A stretch of 7,614 nucleotides of DNA from Candidatus Falkowiibacteriota bacterium (GCA_030636285.1 DAOVXE010000035.1:1-7614); one strand, 5' to 3'. Positions 1 through 5,892 are shown, numbered from the stretch's first letter. A program made the numbers and translations. Notes: generated from the letters alone by a model not told the origin.

Positions 1-351
1 GGTATTGAATTGTATATTTTTACTCCAGATAAAGAGCAAACTTTGCCGGGGTTTACCACCAGATACGCGGCCTGGACAGATAAAAAAACCATTGAAGATT
101 TGGCAATGGATGATAACGGCGAGCCGTGGATGGAAGTGAAAAATAAAAAATATTACTTAACCAAACTGTTTCGTTATATGAAATATAGCGATATGGATAA
201 TGATCTGTTTTTTCGGAACGTGGCCCAAAATTCCGACACAGGCGATGACACAGAGAGGCCAAAGACAGCTTTTTATATAATTATTTCTTTAGCTATCTTA
301 ATTATTTTAAGCATTTCAATAACTATAATTTACCAATTTAATAAAGATTAA
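1..351 (+). CDS. Hypothetical protein with one C-terminal membrane helix (5' end cut off)
   Basis: I do not recognise this protein. The frame is open from the first base of the window, so the N-terminus probably lies outside it. A TTG at 10 and an ATG at 106 are possible internal starts, but neither has a ribosome binding site. The visible 116 residues comprise a soluble stretch rich in charged and aromatic residues (about 1-88), one strongly hydrophobic helix (about 90-111) and a tiny tail (YQFNKD). The layout suggests a domain held at the membrane by a C-terminal anchor. The soluble part includes the cluster KKYYLTKLFRYMKYSDMDND, which I cannot tie to a family. The gene is followed after 57 nt by another membrane-protein gene on the same strand and may belong to the same transcript. 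Coding status is likely from the uninterrupted frame and the well-formed membrane segment; function is unknown. Confidence 0.6.
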   Translation, partial: GIELYIFTPDKEQTLPGFTTRYAAWTDKKTIEDLAMDDNGEPWMEVKNKKYYLTKLFRYMKYSDMDNDLFFRNVAQNSDTGDDTERPKTAFYIIISLAILIILSISITIIYQFNKD

Positions 352-365
352 TTATCAACTAAGCC

Positions 366-390
366 CTGCTTGGCCGTGTATGGCCGGCAG
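366..390 (+). other. GC-rich hairpin in the leader before the four-helix membrane protein
   Basis: CTGC and GGCC on the left (366-375) pair with GGCC and GCAG on the right (382-390) around a 6-nt loop. The stem has one T-G pair and one bulged T. No run of T follows, so it is not a typical terminator. It ends 6 nt before the ribosome binding site at 397-401, where it could affect translation or processing. Its GC richness stands out in AT-rich surroundings. The pairing is visible; any role is inference. Confidence 0.35.
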
Positions 391-396
391 AGCGGG

Positions 397-401
397 AAGG
401 A
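397..401 (+). promoter_or_regulatory. Shine-Dalgarno site (AAGGA) that fixes the start at 409
   Basis: AAGGA lies 7 nt before the ATG at 409, which is ideal spacing. This makes 409 preferable to the in-frame TTG at 370, which would sit inside the hairpin. It is the only clear Shine-Dalgarno site at a gene start in the window. Confidence 0.6.
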
Positions 402-408
402 TAAAAAT

Positions 409-1011
409 ATGCCAGAAGACATTTTGCCAAAAGCTTTTCAATCAACTGAAAAAAAGGAGCCAAAAAAGCCAAAACATAAGATTTCATTTATCGGTGTTAT
501 TCTTTCCGCTTTTCTTTTAATAACCTTAATTTTGCTTGGGGAAAGGATAATTTTTGACTTAAACCGTACGGCTAATCCGGCGGTTGAAGCCGCGGTAAGC
601 AAAAATCAGCCGGCTAGCAAGACTTATAACTATAGTCAATATGCCTATGAGCGCTCCGGCTTGTCAAGCACAAATGTTTATTATCAAAAAACTGATAAAT
701 CGCGGTATATTACCTACAAGTTATTAATTCACGCCGCTTTTATTATCCCAATATTTTTATTGGTTTTTTTGTTTTATTATTTATTCCACATCAAGAAAGC
801 CAACCCGAATTTAAGAGTAGTAATATACGCTTATTTTGGTTTTGCTTTTTGGATGATGCTGCATTTATTGGGTGAGACCGGCCGGTATATTATTGACCAG
901 TTTGAAAACGCGGCTATATATATTATTCTCGGATTGCTGGTAATAATTATTACTCCTTTGGCGATCTTTATTCAGAAAAAAGTAAGTCAGCGCGCGGATG
1001 AAGTAGTTTAA
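409..1011 (+). CDS. Hypothetical four-helix membrane protein
   Basis: A 200-residue integral membrane protein that I cannot assign to a named family. The start at ATG 409 is supported by AAGGA 7 nt upstream. The N-terminal 24 residues are soluble and lysine-rich (EKKEPKKPKHK), so this end is probably cytoplasmic. Predicted membrane helices lie at about 25-44, 103-127, 135-155 and 168-188. A loop of about 55 residues (50-102), rich in Tyr, Ser and Asn, should face outside. The short HIKKANPNLR turn between helices 2 and 3 is basic and should face the cytoplasm, which fits an N-in/C-in topology. There are no visible catalytic motifs. The gene sits between other small membrane-protein genes on the same strand and is likely cotranscribed with them. 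Confidence 0.72.
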   Translation: MPEDILPKAFQSTEKKEPKKPKHKISFIGVILSAFLLITLILLGERIIFDLNRTANPAVEAAVSKNQPASKTYNYSQYAYERSGLSSTNVYYQKTDKSRYITYKLLIHAAFIIPIFLLVFLFYYLFHIKKANPNLRVVIYAYFGFAFWMMLHLLGETGRYIIDQFENAAIYIILGLLVIIITPLAIFIQKKVSQRADEVV

Positions 1012-1052
1012 ATTTAAAAGTTTTATAAATATACTCATTGCGCAATAAAATT

Positions 1053-1355
1053 ATGTACGTGGTAAAAAAATTTAACATTATAAAGCTGGCTAAACTGTCA
1101 GCAATTTCATCCGCGATTTTTGGATTTATTCCAGCCCTTTTCGGTTTTATTCCTTTTTTATTTAGACTGATTGGCGGTTATGGCTATTATAGTGTTTTTA
1201 ATTATTTGCCTTTATTTTTTATTGTGGCAATACCAATTGGCGCGGGCATAGCAGGGTTTATTTACGGATTAATTATCGGCTTTGTCTATAATCAAGTGGC
1301 ACAGCGCGGTTATGGCCTGGAGATTGATTTGGAAATTGTAGAAGAAAAATCATAA
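1053..1355 (+). CDS. Small DUF3566-like membrane protein
   Basis: A 100-residue hydrophobic protein. I place the start at ATG 1053; an in-frame TTG at 1038 would add five residues, and neither has a Shine-Dalgarno site. Residues about 9-42 and 51-78 form membrane segments rich in Gly, Phe and Ile. The pattern is a basic N-terminus with an (I/V)xKLAKxSA-type motif, two membrane stretches, then FVYNQVAQRGYGLEIDLE. It resembles the DUF3566-type family of small membrane proteins, whose C-terminus typically reads YNxxAxxxGGxEhxhE. Here the usual GG is replaced by GYG. The assignment is from remembered pattern only and is moderate; function in this family is poorly known. The gene lies 41 nt after the four-helix gene and 14 nt before the DUF5671-like gene, which suggests a shared transcript. 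Confidence 0.65.
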   Translation: MYVVKKFNIIKLAKLSAISSAIFGFIPALFGFIPFLFRLIGGYGYYSVFNYLPLFFIVAIPIGAGIAGFIYGLIIGFVYNQVAQRGYGLEIDLEIVEEKS

Positions 1356-1369
1356 TTAAGTAAAAATAC

Positions 1370-2323
1370 ATGGAAACAACAAACTCAAATCATAGCGCTA
1401 AGTTTGCTTTTTTCTACATGCTTAGTTTGGTGGCGCTGATATTTACAGCGCTTTCCGCCGGGATGATTATTTTTCAAATTATAAACAAGCTGATCCCGGA
1501 CGTACCCGGGTTTTTTCAGGGCGGTTTTTCCGATTCCAGCCTTAAATACGCGATCTCCCAGATGATCATTGCCGCGCCGATTTTTTTCCTGACCATGCGC
1601 CAGATCCATCGCTATCTTTATTCCGGCGAGCTGGACAATAACTCCGGCATCCGCAAGTGGCTGACGTATTTTATGCTTTTTGTTTCCAGCGTGGTGCTGA
1701 TTGGCTGGCTGATAGGCACTTTAAACAGCTTCATGCAAGGCGAATTGACTACCAAGTTTCTTCTTAAAGCGATTACCGCGATCGGCATCAGCGCGACTGT
1801 ATTCAGCTATTTTCTTTATGACATTAAACGGAAAGAAGTTAAGGGCGTGCGTGACGCGCGGATCCGGATGTTTTTAATAGTTTCCTTAATCATAGTAGTG
1901 GCTGCTTTAATCGGGTCATTGTTTGTGGTAGAGTCGCCGGCCGAAGCCAGAAACCGCAAGCTGGACCAACTGGTAATTGAGAATTTTGTCCAGATTGACC
2001 AGGCTGTAAATGTGTATTACGCGGAGAATTTCAAGTTGCCGGAAAGTCTGCAGATTATCCAAAATGAATTCAGCTATATCCGCGATGAAGATTTGAGTGA
2101 TCCGGAAACCAAAGCCGCTTACATCTACAAGATCAGCGATGACAAAACTTATGAGCTTTGCGCCACTTTCCGGACAAGTAATCTTGATGGCAGTGAGAAC
2201 AACGACTATCGTTTTTATGACAAAAGCTGGCTTCATGATTCCGGAGAGCAGTGCCTTAAGCAAACGGTGCACACGGAGAGAAAAGAACTCCCATTAGAAG
2301 CGCGCCCTTTGTTGATTGATTAA
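1370..2323 (+). CDS. DUF5671-like membrane protein with pilin-like C-terminal domain
   Basis: A 317-residue protein. Five membrane helices are visible at about 12-38, 58-79, 97-118, 128-151 and 166-188. Basic loops (RQIHRYLYS after helix 2, DIKRKEVKGVRDARIR after helix 4) should be cytoplasmic. This gives N-in topology and puts the roughly 130-residue C-terminal domain outside the membrane. The N-terminal part matches my memory of DUF5671, a domain of unknown function common in Patescibacteria. The C-terminal part (RNRKLDQLV...IDQAVNVYYAEN...LPESL...DPETKAAYIYK...YELCATF) resembles the globular heads of type II pseudopilins, with a DP-T turn and a Y(E)LCA strand. Cys264 and Cys295 could form a disulfide there. 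The start is ATG 1370, without a Shine-Dalgarno site. It is the last gene before a strong terminator, so it probably closes the membrane-protein operon. Function is unknown; sensing or envelope assembly would be guesses. Confidence 0.75.
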   Translation: METTNSNHSAKFAFFYMLSLVALIFTALSAGMIIFQIINKLIPDVPGFFQGGFSDSSLKYAISQMIIAAPIFFLTMRQIHRYLYSGELDNNSGIRKWLTYFMLFVSSVVLIGWLIGTLNSFMQGELTTKFLLKAITAIGISATVFSYFLYDIKRKEVKGVRDARIRMFLIVSLIIVVAALIGSLFVVESPAEARNRKLDQLVIENFVQIDQAVNVYYAENFKLPESLQIIQNEFSYIRDEDLSDPETKAAYIYKISDDKTYELCATFRTSNLDGSENNDYRFYDKSWLHDSGEQCLKQTVHTERKELPLEARPLLID

Positions 2324-2341
2324 AAGTTACATTTTTTCAAT

Positions 2342-2395
2342 AAAACCAGCCGCAAAAAAAATGTTAAACGTTTTAGTGGTTGGTTTTTTGTTTTT
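2342..2395 (+). terminator. Intrinsic terminator after the membrane-gene run
   Basis: A 12-bp stem pairs 2342-2353 (AAAACCAGCCGC) with 2376-2387 (GTGGTTGGTTTT), including two G-T wobbles. The 22-nt loop can add four more A-T pairs. The T-rich tract TTTTTTGTTTTT (2384-2395) overlaps the base of the stem and runs past it. It begins 18 nt after the DUF5671-like stop codon and ends the upstream transcription unit. Confidence 0.75.
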
Positions 2396-2415
2396 AAGTT
2401 TAAATATGGTATAAT
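2388..2415 (+). promoter_or_regulatory. Extended -10 promoter for the YbaK-like gene
   Basis: A perfect TATAAT at 2410-2415 is preceded by TG at the extended -10 position (TGG-TATAAT, 2407-2415). A weak -35 candidate, TTGTTT (2388-2393), stands 16 nt upstream and overlaps the T tract of the terminator. Transcription would start near 2422, giving a leader of about 75 nt before ATG 2498. Confidence 0.6.
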
Positions 2416-2424
2416 AATTGTTAG

Positions 2425-2452
2425 ACAACAGATAACAGACGGCAGACGACAG
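2425..2452 (+). repeat. Degenerate 7-bp tandem repeat in the leader
   Basis: Four consecutive heptamers, ACAACAG, ATAACAG, ACGGCAG and ACGACAG, share the consensus AYRRCAG. They begin a few bases after the predicted transcription start and contain almost no T. The rest of the leader (2453-2497) is AT-rich with no ribosome binding site that I can see. Confidence 0.5.
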
Positions 2453-2497
2453 AATTGTGTAAAAATTGTTTGTAATAATAAATTTTATTTAAAATAT

Positions 2498-3109
2498 ATG
2501 CCAATTAAAACTAAAAAGACGAAAAAAACTAAAAAAGTTACTACCAAATTGCCGGCTAAATTGGTTAAGTATTTGGATAAAGCCGGGATTAGCCACGAAA
2601 TATTGGAACATCGGACAGTATATACGGCCATGGACACGGCCGCGACCATGAAAAAGAAAATAAATGAGATCGCCAAGGCGCTTTATGTAAAAGCGGATAA
2701 AGATTATTATGTGGTTATTCTGCCGGCCGATTATAACCTGGATTTTTCCAAACTGTCCAAGTGTTTGTCCGCCAAAGCGGATAAGCCGTATAAAGTGATC
2801 AAAATTCCGGGCGAAAAAATAATGCTTAAGGCCTTGAAAATTAAAAAAGGGGCGGTTAGCGCTTTTGGGAATATGCATAAATTGCCGGTGGCCATGGACA
2901 AGGGCTTGACCAAAGTGAAGAAAGCGGTTTTTAGCTCCGGGTCGTTTAATCATTCGGTGGAAATGGCGGTAAAGGATTTTATCAAGCTGGAAGAAGCAAT
3001 AGTCGGTTCGTTTGGAAAGAAGAAAACGGTAAAAAAGCAAAAAGTCGTGAAACCAAAGAGAAAAGTAAAACGGCCGACAAAGAAAGTAGTTGCAAAAAAA
3101 AAGAAATAA
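2498..3109 (+). CDS. YbaK/ProX-type aminoacyl-tRNA editing domain protein with lysine-rich tails
   Basis: A 203-residue protein. Residues about 18-170 match the YbaK/ProX/INS fold, which hydrolyses mischarged aminoacyl-tRNAs (for example Cys- or Ala-tRNAPro) in the cytoplasm. Visible family features are an N-terminal helix with GISHEILEH (30-38) and the motif INEIAKALYVKAD, whose Lys60 corresponds to the lysine needed for activity in YbaK. Later come the VVILPAD strand (72-78) and the FGNMHKLPVAMDK segment (123-135), which matches the conserved F-G-x-x-x-x-L-P-V-x-x-D pattern, followed by FSSGSFNHSVEM. The oddity is the tails: KTKKTKKTKK near the N-terminus, and a C-terminal 30 residues (174-203) of which 18 are Lys or Arg. 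Such tails suggest binding to RNA or DNA (inference). The gene has its own promoter and stands alone between the terminator and a palindromic repeat. The start is ATG 2498. Substrate cannot be told from sequence. Confidence 0.85.
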   Translation: MPIKTKKTKKTKKVTTKLPAKLVKYLDKAGISHEILEHRTVYTAMDTAATMKKKINEIAKALYVKADKDYYVVILPADYNLDFSKLSKCLSAKADKPYKVIKIPGEKIMLKALKIKKGAVSAFGNMHKLPVAMDKGLTKVKKAVFSSGSFNHSVEMAVKDFIKLEEAIVGSFGKKKTVKKQKVVKPKRKVKRPTKKVVAKKKK

Positions 3110-3114
3110 TATTA

Positions 3115-3199
3115 ATGTCATTCTGAGCGTAGCGAAGAATCCCGAGAAATAACCACGGGATCCTCGCGTCGTCGCTGAGGCTCCTCCTCAGGATGACAT
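3115..3199. repeat. Interspersed imperfect palindrome, copy 1
   Basis: The element begins ATGTCATTCTGAG and ends CTCAGGATGACAT, a 13-bp terminal stem with a single T-G wobble. Inside, GCGAAGAATCCCG (3132-3144) pairs imperfectly with CGGGATCCTCGC (3156-3167). It starts 6 nt after the YbaK-like stop and ends 11 nt before the scpA start, so it takes up almost the whole gap. Its ends match those of the copy at 6671-6755, which lies in the opposite orientation. Similar TGTCATTCTGAG...GAAGAATC sequences are, from memory, scattered through many bacterial genomes. It encodes nothing. Confidence 0.8.
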
Positions 3200-3210
3200 A
3201 AAGTTTTCAC

Positions 3211-3927
3211 GTGATAAAATTCAAATTGGAAAAATTTGAAGGGCCGCTGTCACTGCTGCTCAAGTTGATTGAACACCAGGAGATGGACATTACCCAGGTG
3301 AGCATGAGCAAAGTGGCTGACCAGTATGTTGATTACATCCGGTCTAATAACAATATAAATCCGGAAGAAATGGCGGATTTTTTGGTTGTGGCCGCCAGAT
3401 TGCTTTTGATAAAATCCAAGGCTCTTTTGCCGTATCTATATCCGGAAGAGGAAGAAGAGATTGAAGAGCTGGAGCAGCAGCTTAAGATGTATAAGGAATT
3501 TATTGAGGCAAGTAAAGAAATACAAAAAAGACTGGGCAAGAAAATATTTATGTTTGCCAGAGAGTTTAACCGCAAGGCGCTTTTGAATAACGTAAATTTA
3601 TTCGCGCCGCCCAAGGATCTGGATAAGAACGAAGTTAAAACAGTATTTATTGAGCTTTTAACGAGAATTCAGCCCCCTGAAAAACTGGAAGAAGAAACGA
3701 TTGGCCATAAGATATCAATTGAGGAGAAAATAATACATATTCAGAAGATGCTTCTTGATCGCATTAAAACCAGCTTTAACGAGGTGTTACAAAAAGCTGA
3801 GAATAAAACTGAAATAGTGGTTTCGTTTTTAGCGATTTTAGAGCTTATGCGGCAGAGGGAAATAACCTTGGAACAAAATGAGATGTTTGGTGATATTATA
3901 ATAAGTAAAAAGTTAGAAAGTTTATAA
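3211..3927 (+). CDS. scpA: Segregation and condensation protein A (ScpA)
   Basis: ScpA is the kleisin subunit that bridges the SMC ATPase heads and, with ScpB, forms the bacterial condensin that compacts and separates chromosomes. The 238-residue length is normal. Its N-terminal motif FEGPLSLLLKLIEHQEMDI (9-27) is the family hallmark and lies in the part that contacts the SMC neck. It is followed by ADFLVVAARLLLIKSKALLP (55-74), also characteristic. An acidic, coiled linker (79-100, EEEEEIEELEQQ) leads to the C-terminal winged-helix part EIVVSFLAILELMRQREITLEQNEMFGDI (201-229), which binds the SMC head. I use GTG 3211 because the protein then begins directly with MIKFKLEKFEGPL, the usual spacing before the motif. 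There is no Shine-Dalgarno site, and a palindromic repeat ends 11 nt upstream. The stop codon TAA lies inside the target duplication of the inserted MITE. Confidence 0.95.
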   Translation: MIKFKLEKFEGPLSLLLKLIEHQEMDITQVSMSKVADQYVDYIRSNNNINPEEMADFLVVAARLLLIKSKALLPYLYPEEEEEIEELEQQLKMYKEFIEASKEIQKRLGKKIFMFAREFNRKALLNNVNLFAPPKDLDKNEVKTVFIELLTRIQPPEKLEEETIGHKISIEEKIIHIQKMLLDRIKTSFNEVLQKAENKTEIVVSFLAILELMRQREITLEQNEMFGDIIISKKLESL

Positions 3928-4081
3928 ACTCACCTTACGCACTTATTACGTAAACAAAGTTATAATAAATGTAATTTAAACAAAAACGAGGATAAGAACA
4001 AGTTTTATCTTAGCATTTTTGTTTAAATTACATTAATTATAATTTTTTCTAAGGTAAAAATATTTAGTGCGTAAGGTGAGT
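3928..4081. mobile_element. MITE-like element, copy 1, between scpA and scpB
   Basis: A 154-bp non-coding element with perfect 16-bp terminal inverted repeats, ACTCACCTTACGCACT at the left and its complement at the right. It is flanked by a 5-bp direct duplication TATAA (3923-3927 and 4082-4086). Because every copy has A before and T after the ends, a 3-bp duplication (ATA) with ends one base longer is equally consistent. The centre is a long hairpin: 3957-3986 pairs with 4016-4045 with two mismatches, and an inner GATAA/TTATC stem caps it. It shares 146 of 154 positions with the copy at 5719-5872. With no transposase inside, it must have been moved in trans (inference); I cannot name the parent family. 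Confidence 0.85.
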
Positions 4082-4101
4082 TATAAAGTTGAAAGTAAGA
4101 T

Positions 4102-4671
4102 ATGAATATAAAGTCAAAAATAGAATCACTTTTATTTATCTCAGCCAAGCCAATGACAGTTAAGCAACTGGCAACGCTGATTAAGGCCAGGAATGATGAA
4201 ATTAAAAAAGCAGGTGATGAATTAGTGGAAGAGTATAAAGAAGCCGGGCGCGGAGCGCAGATAATTAAGAACAATAATAAATTCCAGATGGTAAGTTCGC
4301 CGGCAAACGCGCGCGTGGTTCAGGAGTTTATCAAAGACGAAACAACCGGCGAGCTTTCCCGGCCAAGCCTGGAGGCCTTGACTATTATTGCCTACCGCGG
4401 GCCAATATCAAAGATTGATCTGGATCGGATACGCGGCGTTAATTGCGCGCTGATTATTCGGAATCTGCTGCTCCGGGGCCTGATTGAAGCTAAAACCGAT
4501 AAAATAAAAAAAGAAATTTATTACACGGTTACTTTTGATTTTATCCGTTTTCTTGGCATCAATGATATTAAGGAATTGCCTGATTATGAGCGATTGCGCA
4601 AAGACGATACTATAGACCGAATGTTATCGGACGGAGAGCAAGCAAACAAATCAAAAGAGAAAAATAAATAA
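4102..4671 (+). CDS. scpB: Segregation and condensation protein B (ScpB)
   Basis: ScpB is the dimeric winged-helix (kite) subunit that binds the middle of ScpA in the SMC condensin. At 189 residues it has typical length. The N-terminal winged helix begins KIESLLFISAKPMTVKQLA (6-24), as in other ScpB proteins. The second domain carries the best-conserved stretch, LSRPSLEALTIIAYRGPISK (85-104), followed by IDLDRIRGVNCALIIRNLLLRGLIE (105-129) and FIRFLGINDIKELPD (147-161). The C-terminal tail is short, charged and probably disordered. There is no good ribosome binding site. Without the MITE, the start would lie 15 nt after the scpA stop, so the two genes were evidently a tight translational pair. 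Whether they are still cotranscribed through the MITE hairpin cannot be seen from sequence. Confidence 0.95.
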   Translation: MNIKSKIESLLFISAKPMTVKQLATLIKARNDEIKKAGDELVEEYKEAGRGAQIIKNNNKFQMVSSPANARVVQEFIKDETTGELSRPSLEALTIIAYRGPISKIDLDRIRGVNCALIIRNLLLRGLIEAKTDKIKKEIYYTVTFDFIRFLGINDIKELPDYERLRKDDTIDRMLSDGEQANKSKEKNK

Positions 4672-4689
4672 ATAATAAATAAATAAAAT

Positions 4690-4695
4690 TATAAT
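4690..4695 (+). promoter_or_regulatory. Possible -10 box very close to the carboxypeptidase start
   Basis: A perfect TATAAT ends 5 nt before ATG 4701, so transcription from it would start at or next to the start codon and give a leaderless message. There is no convincing -35 box and no Shine-Dalgarno site; the bases just before the ATG are TTCCCC. The surroundings are very AT-rich, so a chance match is quite possible. Confidence 0.25.
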
Positions 4696-4700
4696 TCCCC

Positions 4701-5696
4701 ATGCCTTATGTTGTTGTAATTTTTTTCGCGTCTTTGACAGTGTGCGGTTTTTTTATAGGTACGCCGCAGATGCTTCAAGATCATTCCAATTTGGATATTA
4801 ATTTTCCGGCCGGCCGGGTGCTGGGCGTTGAAGACATAGTGTCTGAACGGCAATTCACTGATTTATTTAAAGAGAATTTTAAATTACCCTTGCCAATGGA
4901 TATTCATGACCCGATTCCATACCCGCGATCCGAAATATTGCCTTTTGATTGCGGAAACGCGATCGCTTTTGCCATTGATTCTAAAAACGGAGTTGAGCTT
5001 TATAGCGAACAAGCGGATAAACAAGTGCCGATTGCCAGTATTACCAAGCTGATGACCGCCTTGGTTTTTTTGGACAATAATCCGGGCTGGGATAAAGAAT
5101 ATCGCGTACTTGACGCGGATCAGATAAACGGCGGGCGGGTTTATGTGTTAGCCGGAGATACAGTTACGTTAAAAGATCTTTTTAATTTGAGTTTGATTGC
5201 TTCGGATAATATGGCCACGCGCGGTTTGGTTCGCGCCACCGGATTGGAATTGAATGAATTTGTAGAGCTTATGAACGCCAAAGCTCGTGATCTGGGATTA
5301 AAGAACACCGGTTTTGCGGATCCGATCGGAATCGGCGCTAAAAACGTTTCCACGGCCCGCGCCGTAGCTGAATTGTTAAATACGGCTTTGGCAAATGAAT
5401 ATATTGAAAAAGCGGTTAGCCGTTTAAATTATGTATTAACAACCAAAGAGGGTAAAGTGCGCACGGCTTATAGCACTAATAAGATATTAAAAGAATATCC
5501 CAGAGAAGAGGTTATTTTGATCGGCGGTAAAACCGGGCATACTGATCTGGCCGGCTATTGTCTGGCTGCTAAATTTAAAGATGAACGTGAAAATGAAGTA
5601 ATTTTTGTGGTTTTGGGCGAGAGCAGCTCTCCTAAGCGCTTTGCCATGACTAACAATATGCTTGACTGGACACTTGAGAATTACGAGTGGAGATGA
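4701..5696 (+). CDS. D-alanyl-D-alanine carboxypeptidase (peptidase S11, penicillin-binding protein)
   Basis: This enzyme removes the terminal D-Ala from peptidoglycan pentapeptides outside the membrane and so limits cross-linking. All three active-site motifs of the family are present: SxxK as SITK (nucleophile Ser113, Lys116), SxN as SDN (168-170), and KTG (277-279) in GGKTGHTDLAGYC. ADPIGIG (206-212) is the usual surrounding motif. Residues 1-20 are hydrophobic and serve as a signal peptide or membrane anchor. Residues about 21-80 form a spacer without recognised motifs. The 331-residue protein ends shortly after the catalytic domain, so it lacks the C-terminal beta domain and amphipathic anchor of PBP5-type enzymes. 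This makes the N-terminal helix the likely anchor. ATG 4701 is the first start after an in-frame stop, 29 nt behind scpB. Cotranscription with scpB is possible. Confidence 0.9.
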   Translation: MPYVVVIFFASLTVCGFFIGTPQMLQDHSNLDINFPAGRVLGVEDIVSERQFTDLFKENFKLPLPMDIHDPIPYPRSEILPFDCGNAIAFAIDSKNGVELYSEQADKQVPIASITKLMTALVFLDNNPGWDKEYRVLDADQINGGRVYVLAGDTVTLKDLFNLSLIASDNMATRGLVRATGLELNEFVELMNAKARDLGLKNTGFADPIGIGAKNVSTARAVAELLNTALANEYIEKAVSRLNYVLTTKEGKVRTAYSTNKILKEYPREEVILIGGKTGHTDLAGYCLAAKFKDERENEVIFVVLGESSSPKRFAMTNNMLDWTLENYEWR

Positions 5697-5718
5697 TATA
5701 ATTAAATAATGTTTATTA

Positions 5719-5872
5719 ACTCATGTTACGCACTTATCACGTAAAAAAAGTTATAATAAATGTAATTTAAACAAAAACGAGGATAAAAACAAGTTTTATC
5801 TTAGCATTTTTGTTTAAATTACATTTATTATAACTTTTTCTAAGATAAAAATATTTAGTGCGTAAGGTGAGT
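5719..5872. mobile_element. MITE-like element, copy 2, between the carboxypeptidase gene and tpiA
   Basis: A second 154-bp copy in the same orientation as the one at 3928-4081, with eight substitutions and no indels. It is flanked by its own direct duplication, TATTA (5714-5718 and 5873-5877), which shows an independent insertion. The central arms are perfect over 33 bp (5745-5777 with 5807-5839). The left terminal repeat has decayed at two positions relative to the right (ACTCATG against ACTCACC). Each copy keeps intact what the other has lost, so the parent was more fully palindromic. Removal would leave a 37-nt gap between the flanking genes. It contains no open reading frame of note. Confidence 0.85.
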
Positions 5873-5892
5873 TATTAAATATTTATAGCATT

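Noticed and set aside
2324..2497. A possible small RNA or tRNA gene in the gap before the YbaK-like gene
   Set aside because: The stem at 2342-2387 is explained by an intrinsic terminator, followed by a promoter and a short tandem repeat. No cloverleaf or conserved tRNA arm could be found.
3093..3109. A slippery A AAA AAG heptamer near the end of the YbaK-like gene, suggesting programmed -1 frameshifting
   Set aside because: It is part of a nine-A run in poly-lysine codons. A -1 shift would add only a handful of residues ending in the adjacent repeat, and I see no stimulatory structure with a matching role.
2489..3121. A 210-codon open frame on the - strand opposite the YbaK-like gene
   Set aside because: It is the reverse of a lysine-rich, A-rich coding sequence, which yields long Phe/Leu-rich open frames by composition. 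The + strand protein matches a known family along its core.
4073..4080. AAGGTGAG in the right terminal repeat of the MITE as a ribosome binding site for scpB (and likewise for tpiA)
   Set aside because: The distance to the start codon is about 22 nt, too far for normal Shine-Dalgarno function.
4023..4274. An 83-codon - strand frame spanning the right half of the MITE and the start of scpB
   Set aside because: It runs from mobile-element sequence into antisense scpB, so it is a chance join without family features.
3928..5872. The paired repeats as a CRISPR array or as an integron/attachment pair
   Set aside because: There are only two copies of each repeat, separated by whole housekeeping genes, with target duplications that identify the 154-bp units as insertions. 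No cas, integrase or recombinase gene is present.
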